This document shows, piece by piece, positions 44,299 through 53,289 of a DNA stretch of 64,000 nt. The stretch lies in contig NZ_JBBMQM010000001.1 of the NCBI RefSeq assembly GCF_038900055.1, positions 1,984,001 through 2,048,000 on the forward strand, written 5' to 3'. The notes beneath the pieces are model-generated. The model saw only the letters and a program-made list of their open reading frames with translations, was not told the DNA's origin and did no database searches. Made by a program: the position numbers and the translations under genes. The stretch is from Henriciella sp. AS95. Its GTDB lineage: Bacteria > Pseudomonadota > Alphaproteobacteria > Caulobacterales > Hyphomonadaceae. Each line of letters opens with the position of its first letter. The first letter of the stretch is position 1.

Positions 44299-45018
44299 TT
44301 GACCTCGTCTGAAGACAAGCCGAAGAAAAGCCGCCAGCTCAAACTCGACTTCCCGGAATCCGGACTGACGCTTGAGACGCTTTCGGTTACGCCGAGTAAT
44401 CGCACCGCTATTGCCACACTGAAGCGATGGCCGGATTGGCGAATGCCGGCACTGGCACTCGTCGGAGGTCGAAAGTCGGGTCTGACGACCGCCGCCAGTG
44501 CCTGGGCCGCTTATGCGGGCGGCGAATTGCTGAGCGCCAAGGCGTTTGACAAGCTGTCTCACAAAAAGCTGGAAAAGTTGGCCGCCGGACCTATCGCGAT
44601 CGATTTGGGGCAGGGCGTGTCGAACGAGGACAACCTTCTCTCGGCCATCAACCTTTCCTCGCGAGCCGGCGGCTCTCTGCTGATCACCGGCAATGCGTCT
44701 CCGGCGCAATGGCGTGTGAAACTGCCCGACCTCGCCTCACGGCTCAAATCAATGACACTGGTCGAGTTGGCGCCGCCAGACGACGAGATGGTCTCTATCC
44801 GCCTCAGGCGCGCAATGAAGCAGCGATTCCTCAAATTACCGGAGGGCGTAGAGACCTATTTGCTGATCCGCATTGAACGTAGCTATCTTGCCATAGAAAC
44901 TTTCGTTGAAAATCTTCATGAGATGATAGATGGGCGTGAGGTAACCATACCCCTTGCCCGCGACGTCCTCGATGAAATGGATGGAACGCGGCCACTGTTT
45001 GAGGATGAGGAAGACTGA
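44299..45018 (+). CDS. hdaA: HdaA, regulatory inactivator of DnaA
   Basis: A 239-residue DnaA-like AAA+ protein that, with the sliding clamp, stimulates DnaA-ATP hydrolysis to prevent re-initiation. The N-terminal clamp-binding motif QLKLDF is at 13-18. The P-loop is degenerate: GGRKSGLTT (56-64) has L62 where the Lys would be, and the Walker B is IDLGQ. LITGNASP (sensor 1), LPDLASRL (arginine finger) and RIERSY (sensor 2) remain. The start is a TTG at 44299, three bases after the DUF2066 stop. Its end overlaps ppk1 (TGATG). Confidence 0.9.
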   Translation: MTSSEDKPKKSRQLKLDFPESGLTLETLSVTPSNRTAIATLKRWPDWRMPALALVGGRKSGLTTAASAWAAYAGGELLSAKAFDKLSHKKLEKLAAGPIAIDLGQGVSNEDNLLSAINLSSRAGGSLLITGNASPAQWRVKLPDLASRLKSMTLVELAPPDDEMVSIRLRRAMKQRFLKLPEGVETYLLIRIERSYLAIETFVENLHEMIDGREVTIPLARDVLDEMDGTRPLFEDEED

Positions 45019-47213
45019 TGGCGGACGCGGCTGAAACGGATCAGGACAGTTCAGCGACGACAATGAAAGGTCCGCAGCGCTTCCTGAATCGTGAGCTCTC
45101 CTGGCTGCGCTTCAATGAGCGCGTTCTCGAGGAAGCCCATAACATTTCGCACCCGCTTCTGGAGCGGCTTCGATTTCTGTCGATCTCAGCAAATAATCTC
45201 GATGAATTTTTCATGGTCCGCTACGCTGGCCTGCGGGAGCAGTTTCGCGCAGGGGTCACCAAGACCAGCCAGGAGGGCATGACGCCTGGACAGCAGGTCG
45301 AGGCGATTGAAAAACAGTCGGCCGCACTGATGGAGTCGCAGCAAGCCTGCTGGAAAGAGCTTCGCGATCTGCTCGCATCAGAGAAAATCCACGTCGAACC
45401 CGCTTCTGAACTGTCCAAGGCGGATCTCAAATGGCTGAAGACCCATTTCGAGGACAATGTCTTTCCGATCCTGACGCCTCAGGCGGTGGACCCGGCACAC
45501 CCATTTCCATTCATTCCGAATCTGGGCTTCGCCGTCGCCTTCCAGCTAATCCCGGAGCACGCGGGTGCGGAGGCGATGGTTGGCTTGGTGCCCATGCCCG
45601 CTTTCTCGCCGCGCTTCATACGTCTGCCAGACAAGGCCAAACAAGGCATTCGCTTTGTCCGTCTTGAGAGTGTGATCGCTGAGTTCATGGACATGCTGTT
45701 TCCTGGCTATAGTTCCAGTGGCCATTGCGTGTTCCGCATCGTTCGAGACAGCGACATCGAGATCGAGGAAGAGGCCGAGGATCTCATTCATGAGTTTGAA
45801 ATCCTGCTGAAGCAACGCCGGCGCGGCCGCATTGTCCGCATTCACATCGACGCCGACGCGCCCGATCAGCTGCTTGAGTTTATCACGCGGGAAATTGGCG
45901 CCGAACCACGCGACATCATGGTCCTCCATGGCCTGCTCGGCATGAAAAGCCTGTCAGAGCTCATCATTGAGGATCGCGCTGACCTGCAGTTCAAACCTTA
46001 CGAGCCACGCTACCCCGAGCGCATTCGCGAGATGGGTGGTGACTGCTTCGCAGCGATCCGAGCGAAGGACTTCATTGTCCATCACCCCTATGAGTCCTTT
46101 GATGTGGTTGTGCAGTTCGTTCGACAGGCTGCGCTCGATCCTGATGTCATCGCGATCAAGCAGACCTTGTATCGCACGACGCTGAATTCTCCGATTGTTG
46201 CCGCCCTTATGGAAGCGGCCGAGATGGGCAAGAACGTGACAGCCCTGGTCGAGATCAAGGCGCGGTTCGATGAGGAAACCAACCTCCGTCTCGCCCGTGA
46301 CCTGGAGCGGGCAGGGGTGCAGGTCGTTTATGGTTTCATTGACTACAAGACCCATGCAAAGGTCTCGCTGGTAGTCCGCAGGGAAGGCCAGAAACTCCAG
46401 ACCTACACCCATTTCGGGACAGGAAATTATCACCCTGTCACTGCCCGCATCTACACCGACCTGTCTTTGTTCACCGCCGATGCGGCGCTCGGACGCGATG
46501 CCAACCGCCTGTTCAACTACATAACGGCCTACCGTGAGCCGCCCGAAAATGCACCGGATTTCGAGAAAATCTCGATGTCACCGCGCACGCTGGAGCAGAC
46601 GCTGATCAAGCTCATCGACAAGGAGGCCGCCAATGCCAGGGCAGGCAAGCCGAGCGGCATCTGGGCCAAGATGAACTCGCTGGTCGACGGCGATGTCATC
46701 GATGCGCTTTACAGGGCGAGTCAGGCGGGTGTGCCGATCATTCTCATCGTTCGCGGCATTTGCTGCCTGCGGCCTCAGGTGCCGGGTCTGTCTGACACCA
46801 TCAACGTCAAAAGCCTGATCGGGCGGTTCCTCGAACACTCGCGAATTGTCTGCTTTGCCAATGGCGAAAGTCTGCCCTCGGCAAAAGCAAAGGTCTTCAT
46901 CTCCTCCGCAGACTGGATGCAGCGAAACCTGAAGCGGCGCGTTGAAGCTCTCGTGCCTATCGAGAACCCGACCGTGCACCGCCAGGTGCTCAACCAGATC
47001 ATGATCGCTAATCTCAATGATGATGAGCAGAGCTGGGAAATGGATGGCGACGGTAGCTTTTTCCGTCTTCGTCCACCAGAGCGGGGCGACGGGTTCAGTG
47101 CCCACCGCTACTTCATGGAAAACCCCAGCCTGTCTGGCCGCGGAAATGCGCTCGTTGTGAGTATTCCACCGCGCCTCGCGCCGAAGAAACGCGGCAAGAA
47201 ACAGAATGCTTAG
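45018..47213 (+). CDS. ppk1: Polyphosphate kinase 1
   Basis: A 731-residue enzyme that polymerises the gamma-phosphate of ATP into polyphosphate. The N-terminal RFLNRELSWLRFNERVLEEA, the region VYGFIDYKTHAKVSLVVRRE with the catalytic His, and YTHFGTGNYHPVTARIYTDL are diagnostic. It overlaps hdaA by one base and ppx by 8 bp, placing synthesis and breakdown of polyphosphate in one transcription unit with a replication regulator. Confidence 0.97.
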   Translation: MADAAETDQDSSATTMKGPQRFLNRELSWLRFNERVLEEAHNISHPLLERLRFLSISANNLDEFFMVRYAGLREQFRAGVTKTSQEGMTPGQQVEAIEKQSAALMESQQACWKELRDLLASEKIHVEPASELSKADLKWLKTHFEDNVFPILTPQAVDPAHPFPFIPNLGFAVAFQLIPEHAGAEAMVGLVPMPAFSPRFIRLPDKAKQGIRFVRLESVIAEFMDMLFPGYSSSGHCVFRIVRDSDIEIEEEAEDLIHEFEILLKQRRRGRIVRIHIDADAPDQLLEFITREIGAEPRDIMVLHGLLGMKSLSELIIEDRADLQFKPYEPRYPERIREMGGDCFAAIRAKDFIVHHPYESFDVVVQFVRQAALDPDVIAIKQTLYRTTLNSPIVAALMEAAEMGKNVTALVEIKARFDEETNLRLARDLERAGVQVVYGFIDYKTHAKVSLVVRREGQKLQTYTHFGTGNYHPVTARIYTDLSLFTADAALGRDANRLFNYITAYREPPENAPDFEKISMSPRTLEQTLIKLIDKEAANARAGKPSGIWAKMNSLVDGDVIDALYRASQAGVPIILIVRGICCLRPQVPGLSDTINVKSLIGRFLEHSRIVCFANGESLPSAKAKVFISSADWMQRNLKRRVEALVPIENPTVHRQVLNQIMIANLNDDEQSWEMDGDGSFFRLRPPERGDGFSAHRYFMENPSLSGRGNALVVSIPPRLAPKKRGKKQNA

Positions 47214-48717
47214 ATCGCTCACGCCAGAAAAATCTGCGGTCGTCGATATCGGTTCGAACTCGGTGCGTCTCGTCATCTATGAGGTAACGGGGTCTGCAGC
47301 GCTGCCCTATTTCAATGAGAAGGTGCTCGCCGGATTGGGGCGGGGCTTGCCGGAGACCGGACATCTCTCTCCTGAGGGCGTCACCGAAGCCATTGCTGCG
47401 CTTCGCCGCTTCCGCGCCATCCTGACGGGCCTGAACGTCACCGAAGTCATCGCTGTTGCCACGGCCGCTGTACGTGAGGCGTCAGACGGGCCCGAATTTG
47501 CCCGCCGGGCGGCGACGGAGCTCGGTGCGAAACTGAGAATTCTGTCGGGCGCCGACGAAGGAAGACTATCGTCGCTCGGTGTCCGCGTCGGCTTCGATCT
47601 GCCAGACGGCATCGTCGGCGATCTTGGCGGGTCCAGTCTGGAATTCCAACGCATCACACCCTCGGGGCAGGACGGACAGGGCGAAACGCACCCGCTTGGT
47701 CCATTCTCTCTTTCCATGGCGCCCGATACGAAGATCAGCGAGCATCGCAAGGCGATCCGCAAGGTCCTCAAACACTCCGACATCCTGAAGTCTGGTGCGC
47801 GCCGTCTCTATGCGGTTGGTGGCTCATGGCGTGCGCTCGCGAGCGTTCATATCGACATGACCGCCTATCCACTCGGCATCCTGCACGGCTACCGAATGAA
47901 TGGATCGGCGATCCGGCTGCTCACGCGCGAGATCCTGTCGATCCAGCGTGACAAGGAAGTGGCCAGCCGCGTCTCTTCCATTGTGGGCCGGCGCTTCGAT
48001 ACCATCATACATGCCGCCCTTGTGCTCGACGAAGTCTTCGATGTTGGCGAATTCAAGGAAGTCGTCATTTCGGCCAACGGTTTGCGCGACGGCGTGCTGT
48101 TCGATCAGCGAGGTCAGGTGCTGTTCGAATCGCTCGGTAGCCCCGCCGGTGACCCGCTGCTCGATGGCACAGCAGCCTTCCTGCGCCTCGACAAGTCACA
48201 ATACGAGTTTGGCCTGGCGCTGTACGATTTTGTGCGGTCGGTCCTGCCGAAATCCGTCGCCAAGCAACGTATCTTCAAGGCCGCTTGCCTCATGGCCGAT
48301 TGCGGCGGTCGTTTCCACCCCGATCACCGGGCAGACATGGCGTATTACCTCATCCTCCGCTCACCTATACGCAGCATGTCACATGAGGACCGGGTCCTGC
48401 TCGCCCACGCTACCGGCGCGCGCTACACGCACAAATTCCAGCGCCCGAAAGCCTTTACCCGACTGGGCCGTGATTCCGATGACCATCTTGCTCGCGTGAT
48501 GGGCGCTGCGATGCGTCTCGGGGCCGTTTATTCCGGTCGTACGGCAACGCTGCTGAAACAGGTCAGCCTGCGCACAACCAAATCCAAACTTGTCCTGGAA
48601 GTTGAGCCCGGCTGCGAGGACATGGTGTCGGCAACGGTTCGCAAGCGCCTCAACCAGCTTGGCTCGATCATGGACCTGAACCCTGAAGTGGCCGTCGCCG
48701 AAACAGTGAATGTCTAG
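47206..48717 (+). CDS. ppx: Exopolyphosphatase, Ppx/GppA family
   Basis: A 503-residue actin-fold phosphatase that degrades polyphosphate or pppGpp. VVDIGSNSVRLVIYE, ATAAVREASDGPEF and IVGDLGGSSLEF mark the two phosphate-binding loops. A C-terminal HD-like helical region follows. It overlaps ppk1 by 8 bp and converges on rnd with a 4-bp overlap. Which of the two substrates is preferred cannot be told from sequence. Confidence 0.95.
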   Translation: MLRSLTPEKSAVVDIGSNSVRLVIYEVTGSAALPYFNEKVLAGLGRGLPETGHLSPEGVTEAIAALRRFRAILTGLNVTEVIAVATAAVREASDGPEFARRAATELGAKLRILSGADEGRLSSLGVRVGFDLPDGIVGDLGGSSLEFQRITPSGQDGQGETHPLGPFSLSMAPDTKISEHRKAIRKVLKHSDILKSGARRLYAVGGSWRALASVHIDMTAYPLGILHGYRMNGSAIRLLTREILSIQRDKEVASRVSSIVGRRFDTIIHAALVLDEVFDVGEFKEVVISANGLRDGVLFDQRGQVLFESLGSPAGDPLLDGTAAFLRLDKSQYEFGLALYDFVRSVLPKSVAKQRIFKAACLMADCGGRFHPDHRADMAYYLILRSPIRSMSHEDRVLLAHATGARYTHKFQRPKAFTRLGRDSDDHLARVMGAAMRLGAVYSGRTATLLKQVSLRTTKSKLVLEVEPGCEDMVSATVRKRLNQLGSIMDLNPEVAVAETVNV

Positions 48718-49886
48718 TGTTTTGGCTCGAACAGCCGGACCTGACCATCCTGGAATGAGAGCGCCAGCTCACCCGTAAGCAAGGCCCGTGCTTTCGTACC
48801 GAAAACCTCGTTTCGCCAGCCCGTCAGCGCAGGAATGTCGTCAGACGTCTCTCCGCGGGCGATACGCTCGATATCGGCGGCATTGGCAATCAGGCGCGGC
48901 ACAACGCTTATATCGTCGCTGACGGCCTTCAGGAGGACTTTCAGCATTTCCGGAGCACCGGGCGGCGTTTGGGGATTGTGCTGACGCTTCGGCAGTTTCG
49001 GCGCGTAGTATTCCGGGTCTGCCACAGCCGCTTCCACCGTTTCCAGCAGGCCTTCAGCATTGCGCGAACGAATGAAGCCGTTCGGGACAGCGCGCAGTCG
49101 GTCGAACTGTTCGGCAGTTCTGGGTTTCTGATCAGCGATTTCCTGAATTGCTTCGTCTTTAAGGATACGCCGGCGAGGACGATCCAGCGACTGCGCTTGG
49201 CGTTCACGCCATTCGGCGACCGCAACAAAGACAGCCAGATAGTCTTTATGGGTCTTCCGGAACTTCAGCCGCTGCCAGGCATCCTTGGGATCGGTGTTGT
49301 AGAGATCGGCATCGGAAAGTGCGGCCATCTCCTCCTTGATCCAGTCGAGACGGCCAAGTTTTTCCAGCTCATCGTGCATCATGATGTAGGCATCGCGCAG
49401 ATGGGTCACATCGCCGAGCGCGTAAGTGAGCTGCTTGTCTGACAAGGGGCGACGTTTCCAGTCGGTGAACTGGCTCGACTTATCGATCTGCCGACGCAGC
49501 GTTCTCTGAACCAGATTGTCGTACGAAATCGAATCGCCAAGGCCGAGTGCCATCGCAGCGATCTGTGTGTCGAACACCGGAGCAGGGGGCGACCCGATGA
49601 GCTTGTTGAAAATTTCCATGTCCTGACGGGCAGCATGAAAGACTTTCACGCGAGATGTGTCTGCCATCAGATCGAGAAATGGCTGCAGGTCGAGTCCCTT
49701 GGCTTTCGGGTCGATAAGGCCTTCCACGCCGGGCGCTGACGCCTGCACCAGGCAAAGCTCTGGCCAAAAGGTCGTTTCGCGATGGAATTCTGTATCCACG
49801 CAGATAAATTCGCTTTTCGACAGGGAATCGCAGAACTTTTGCAGCTCTCCCTGTTCAGTAATGGGCGTCAGTGTCTTGTCAGTCAT
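48714..49886 (-). CDS. rnd: Ribonuclease D
   Basis: A 390-residue DEDD exonuclease that trims the 3' ends of tRNA and other stable RNAs. The first acidic motif CVDTEFHRETTFWPELCLVQ is at the N-terminus, followed by a central exonuclease core and HRDC-like domains, including the segment with RRRILKDEAIQEIADQKP. The ATG at 49886 is chosen; a GTG three codons upstream is possible. It is divergent from aspS. Confidence 0.94.
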   Translation of the reverse strand: MTDKTLTPITEQGELQKFCDSLSKSEFICVDTEFHRETTFWPELCLVQASAPGVEGLIDPKAKGLDLQPFLDLMADTSRVKVFHAARQDMEIFNKLIGSPPAPVFDTQIAAMALGLGDSISYDNLVQRTLRRQIDKSSQFTDWKRRPLSDKQLTYALGDVTHLRDAYIMMHDELEKLGRLDWIKEEMAALSDADLYNTDPKDAWQRLKFRKTHKDYLAVFVAVAEWRERQAQSLDRPRRRILKDEAIQEIADQKPRTAEQFDRLRAVPNGFIRSRNAEGLLETVEAAVADPEYYAPKLPKRQHNPQTPPGAPEMLKVLLKAVSDDISVVPRLIANAADIERIARGETSDDIPALTGWRNEVFGTKARALLTGELALSFQDGQVRLFEPKH

Positions 49887-49977
49887 GGCGCGCACGCGTA
49901 TCGCATCCGCAGAACAAAGGCGAGAGGCTTGCTGGTCAAAAGCTTGTCTCTCATGAGAAAATTCTCGGAGCGATAGA

Positions 49978-51768
49978 ATGCACGCATACCGCTCGCATAC
50001 ATGCGGCGAACTTACGAAGTCTCACGTTGGTGAGACTGTGAAGCTATCTGGATGGCTGCACCGCCGCCGCGACCATGGTGGTGTCATCTTCATTGACCTG
50101 CGCGATCATTACGGCCTGACCCAATGCGTCTTCAATCCGGGCTCACCGGGTTTTGAGACGGTCGAGCGCCTGCGCGCCGAGAGTGTGTTGACGGTGAACG
50201 GGAAGGTAGTTGCCCGCGATGAGTCGCTGGTGAACCCGAATCTTGAAACGGGTGAAATCGAAGTCGTGGCTGGTGAAGTGACTGTGCAGTCCGCGGCCGC
50301 CGAGCTGCCCCTGCCAGTCTTCGGCGAACCCGAATATCCAGAGGAGGTCCGTCTCAAATACCGCTTCCTCGATCTTCGCCGTGAGACGCTGCACAATCAC
50401 ATCATGACGCGGACCAAAGTCATCGCGTCGATGCGCAAGCGCATGCAGGACAAGAATTTCACCGAGTTCCAGACGCCGATCCTGACAGCCTCGTCGCCGG
50501 AAGGCGCACGGGATTTCCTCGTGCCATCGCGTCTGCACCCTGGTGAGTTCTACGCGCTGCCGCAGGCTCCGCAGCAGTACAAGCAGCTGCTGATGGTGTC
50601 GGGCTTCGACAAGTATTTCCAGATCGCGCCGTGCTTCCGGGATGAAGACCCGCGCGCTGACCGTTTCTACGGCGAGTTTTACCAGCTCGACCTCGAAATG
50701 AGTTTCGTCACGCAGGACGATCTCTTCGACACGATGGAGCCGGTCTTCCGCGGCCTCTTCGAGGAGTTTGGTGAGGGCAAGCCTGTCACGCAGGAGTTTC
50801 GCCGCATCCCGTATGACGAGTCGATGCGCAAATATGGCTCCGACAAGCCGGACCTTCGCATCCCGATCGAGATGGAGGCCGTTACCGAGCACTTCGCGGG
50901 CTCGGGCTTCAAGGTCTTCGCAGGGATGATCGAACGGGACCCCAAAGTCGAGGTCTGGGCCATCCCGGCCAAGACGGGCGGCAGCCGAGCCTTCTGCGAC
51001 CGGATGAACTCGTGGGCGCAGGGCGAAGGCCAGCCTGGCCTCGGCTATATCTTCTGGCGCGAAGAAGAAGGCGCGGTCGCTGGCGCCGGTCCGATCGCCA
51101 AGAATATCGGAGCCGAACGCACCGAAGCCATCCGCACTCAGCTCGGCCTGGAAGCTGGCGATGCCTGCTTCTTCGCAGCCGGTGATCCAAAAGCGTTTGC
51201 AACTTTCGCCGGCGCCGCCCGCGCACGGGTCGGTGAAGAGCTCGATCTCATTGACCGCGACCGGTTCGAACTCGCCTGGATCGTCGACTTCCCATTCTAT
51301 GAGTGGGACGAAGAAGAGAAGCGCATCGATTTCTCTCACAACCCGTTTTCGATGCCTCAAGGCGGCCTCGATGCCTTCAACTCGATGGATCCGCTGGATC
51401 TCAAGGCCTGGCAGTACGACCTTGTCTGTAACGGCTACGAGATCGTGTCCGGCGGCATCCGGAACCATGTGCCGGAACTGATGGTCAAAGCCTTCGAAAA
51501 AGTCGGACTGTCCAAACAGGACGTCGAGGACCGTTTCGGTGGTCTCTACCGCGCCTTCCAGTATGGCGCACCTCCGCACGGGGGTATGGCGGCGGGTATC
51601 GACCGTATCGTGATGATCCTGTGCGGCGCGAAAAACCTTCGCGACATCGCACTCTTCCCGATGAACCAGCAGGCGGTCGACCTCCTCATGGGCGCCCCGG
51701 CGCCTGCGGAAGACGTACAGCTTAAAGAGCTGAATCTGAGGCTCGCACCGCAGGTCAAAAAGGATTGA
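49978..51768 (+). CDS. aspS: Aspartyl-tRNA synthetase (probably non-discriminating)
   Basis: A 596-residue class IIb synthetase. The OB-fold anticodon domain (1-110) includes [18 protein letters not shown]; the catalytic motifs include [20 protein letters not shown] and a motif 2 region [27 protein letters not shown] is motif 3. Because the window also encodes GatCAB, the enzyme may charge both tRNA-Asp and tRNA-Asn (inference). A stem lies ten bases after the stop. Confidence 0.96.
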   Translation: MHAYRSHTCGELTKSHVGETVKLSGWLHRRRDHGGVIFIDLRDHYGLTQCVFNPGSPGFETVERLRAESVLTVNGKVVARDESLVNPNLETGEIEVVAGEVTVQSAAAELPLPVFGEPEYPEEVRLKYRFLDLRRETLHNHIMTRTKVIASMRKRMQDKNFTEFQTPILTASSPEGARDFLVPSRLHPGEFYALPQAPQQYKQLLMVSGFDKYFQIAPCFRDEDPRADRFYGEFYQLDLEMSFVTQDDLFDTMEPVFRGLFEEFGEGKPVTQEFRRIPYDESMRKYGSDKPDLRIPIEMEAVTEHFAGSGFKVFAGMIERDPKVEVWAIPAKTGGSRAFCDRMNSWAQGEGQPGLGYIFWREEEGAVAGAGPIAKNIGAERTEAIRTQLGLEAGDACFFAAGDPKAFATFAGAARARVGEELDLIDRDRFELAWIVDFPFYEWDEEEKRIDFSHNPFSMPQGGLDAFNSMDPLDLKAWQYDLVCNGYEIVSGGIRNHVPELMVKAFEKVGLSKQDVEDRFGGLYRAFQYGAPPHGGMAAGIDRIVMILCGAKNLRDIALFPMNQQAVDLLMGAPAPAEDVQLKELNLRLAPQVKKD

Positions 51769-51777
51769 GGCACAAAA

Positions 51778-51801
51778 AAGGGCGCCGTTCGCGGCGCCCT
51801 T
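51778..51801 (-). terminator. Perfect 10-bp stem with TTCG loop, terminator of the pentapeptide gene
   Basis: AAGGGCGCCG-TTCG-CGGCGCCCTT is a perfect stem. On the minus strand it is followed by TTTTTTGTG, a good T-run 25 bp after the stop of the pentapeptide gene at 51826. The plus-strand side has no T-run, so it ends aspS transcripts less convincingly. Confidence 0.8.
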
Positions 51802-51825
51802 GCTCAATCGGTGAACTCGAATTCG

Positions 51826-52581
51826 CTAATCAAATTTGAGCGCAAATGTCCCTTCCAATGGAGGGCAGGGCGCCAGCTCGATACCGTCTGGCAAATGCGT
51901 GCCGGCTGCGAGGCAGCTATTTTCGAAGTTGGCCGTCTCGAGGCCAATCGCCCCTTCGAAGTTCACCTCATTGAGGCGCATGTTCGATAGATTGGCACCG
52001 GTCAGGTCGGCTCCATCGAACGTCGCACCGGTAAGAACGGCGTTGTAGAACACCGCATTGCTGAGCTTCGCATTCGTGAACCGCGCATTGGCGAGATTTG
52101 CGCCCGAAAAGTCGACGCGTTGAGCCAGTGAATCAGAAAAGTCCGTCCGGCGCGCCGTCGCGCCTGTCAGAATGGCGCCGCGTAGCTTGGTTTGCGTCAT
52201 GACCGCGCGGGAGAGGTCCGCATTGCGCAGGCTCGCCTTGTCAAAGCGCGAAGTTTCCAGATGCGCATCGACGAATTTCGCATCATCAAGCGTCGCCTGA
52301 CGAAAATCAGTGTTCAGAGCAATGGCGTTTGTGAAGACAACTCCGGTCGCACGCGTCCCTCTCAACAAGGAATCAGATAAGTCTGCATCCGGATAGTTTG
52401 CGCGCGAGATGTCCCACCCTGACATGTTTCGACCGCGCAGATCACAAGCTTGGCAGGATCCACCATATGACGGCGACCAGGCAACATGGTGGCTGGTTTC
52501 CTGCGCGTCCGCAAAGTTGTTTTGTGCCATTGCCAAGGCTGCGATTGCCGCGATGGAAAGATTTAGGGCCGTGCTTCTCAT
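51826..52581 (-). CDS. Secreted pentapeptide-repeat protein (251 residues)
   Basis: A signal peptide (about 1-26) is followed by many A(D/N)LXX-type pentapeptides from about residue 45 to 215, predicting a right-handed four-sided solenoid. Before the repeats is C43-x2-C46 and after them C223-x15-C239; in the periplasm these can form disulfides that cap the coil. The repeat cores are Leu/Phe. The downstream paralogue at 52688 has the same cysteine pattern. The function of secreted pentapeptide proteins is largely unknown; DNA-gyrase mimicry (Qnr/MfpA) is unlikely for an exported protein. Confidence 0.85.
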   Translation of the reverse strand: MRSTALNLSIAAIAALAMAQNNFADAQETSHHVAWSPSYGGSCQACDLRGRNMSGWDISRANYPDADLSDSLLRGTRATGVVFTNAIALNTDFRQATLDDAKFVDAHLETSRFDKASLRNADLSRAVMTQTKLRGAILTGATARRTDFSDSLAQRVDFSGANLANARFTNAKLSNAVFYNAVLTGATFDGADLTGANLSNMRLNEVNFEGAIGLETANFENSCLAAGTHLPDGIELAPCPPLEGTFALKFD

Positions 52582-52687
52582 GGCTTTAATTTATTGGTCC
52601 TCGACCGCTCAATTAACTTAATTCGCTGACAGGCTCTGAAAGAAGTGGCAGGTGTTGCATGCGGGTCGCACCATCACAGATGGCGGA

Positions 52688-53176
52688 TCAGGCGCATGGC
52701 CGTACCTTTAGCCCCTTTGGAAGCATGGTCGAATTGTCCCCACACGCTCGATCCAACTGGTGCTGGGTAAGTCCCCGAGCGATGGAAAGATCAGCGCCAG
52801 AAATGTTAACGTCTGTCAAGTTTGCGCCCGCGAAATTTGAGGTCCCAACATACGCGCCAACCATGTTTGCGCGGGTCAGATCAGCGCCTGAAAAGTCGGA
52901 TCGATTGAACCGAACGCCGAACATATTCGCGATTGTGAGGTTCGCGCCCGACAGGTTCCAGTCATCGAACGTTGAGAGCTGCATATCAGATTGGCGGAGC
53001 CTCGACCCTGAAACATCAACATTTTTTGCGTCCAGATAGGCGAGGTTCGCCTGGAACAGATTACAGCCCACACAGGACTGGCCGGCCTGGACCTTGGCAA
53101 TCTCGCTGGCATCCTGGGCGAAAGCGCCCGCGGATATGAGCAGTCCGGCCGTTGCGATAACAATTTGTTTCAACAT
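52688..53176 (-). CDS. Secreted pentapeptide-repeat protein (162 residues), paralogue
   Basis: A signal peptide (1-20, ending AGAFA) precedes C35-x2-C38, about 80 residues of pentapeptide repeats such as FSGADLTRANMVGAYVGTSN, then a short linker ending in C145-x15-C161. It is a shorter relative of the protein at 51826: the N-terminal SCxxC, the C-terminal spacing and the LP-G------PC ending agree. The two genes are tandem on one strand, 106 bp apart, suggesting duplication. Confidence 0.85.
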   Translation of the reverse strand: MLKQIVIATAGLLISAGAFAQDASEIAKVQAGQSCVGCNLFQANLAYLDAKNVDVSGSRLRQSDMQLSTFDDWNLSGANLTIANMFGVRFNRSDFSGADLTRANMVGAYVGTSNFAGANLTDVNISGADLSIARGLTQHQLDRACGDNSTMLPKGLKVRPCA

Positions 53177-53289
53177 GGAACACCTGATGGAGGGGACTTA
53201 GGGTTTCCCACTACTTGTCGCAATCGCCTTGCCAGTTGCTCGCACGCGAAAAATGAGGGCTCATTCTGGCCGGAAATCAGCCCTTTCGG

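Noticed and set aside
50143-51807. 554-codon open frame on the minus strand opposite aspS
   Set aside because: It is the shadow of a well-conserved synthetase gene; the encoded sequence has no recognisable domain and no ribosome site, and such long antisense frames are expected in GC-rich DNA.
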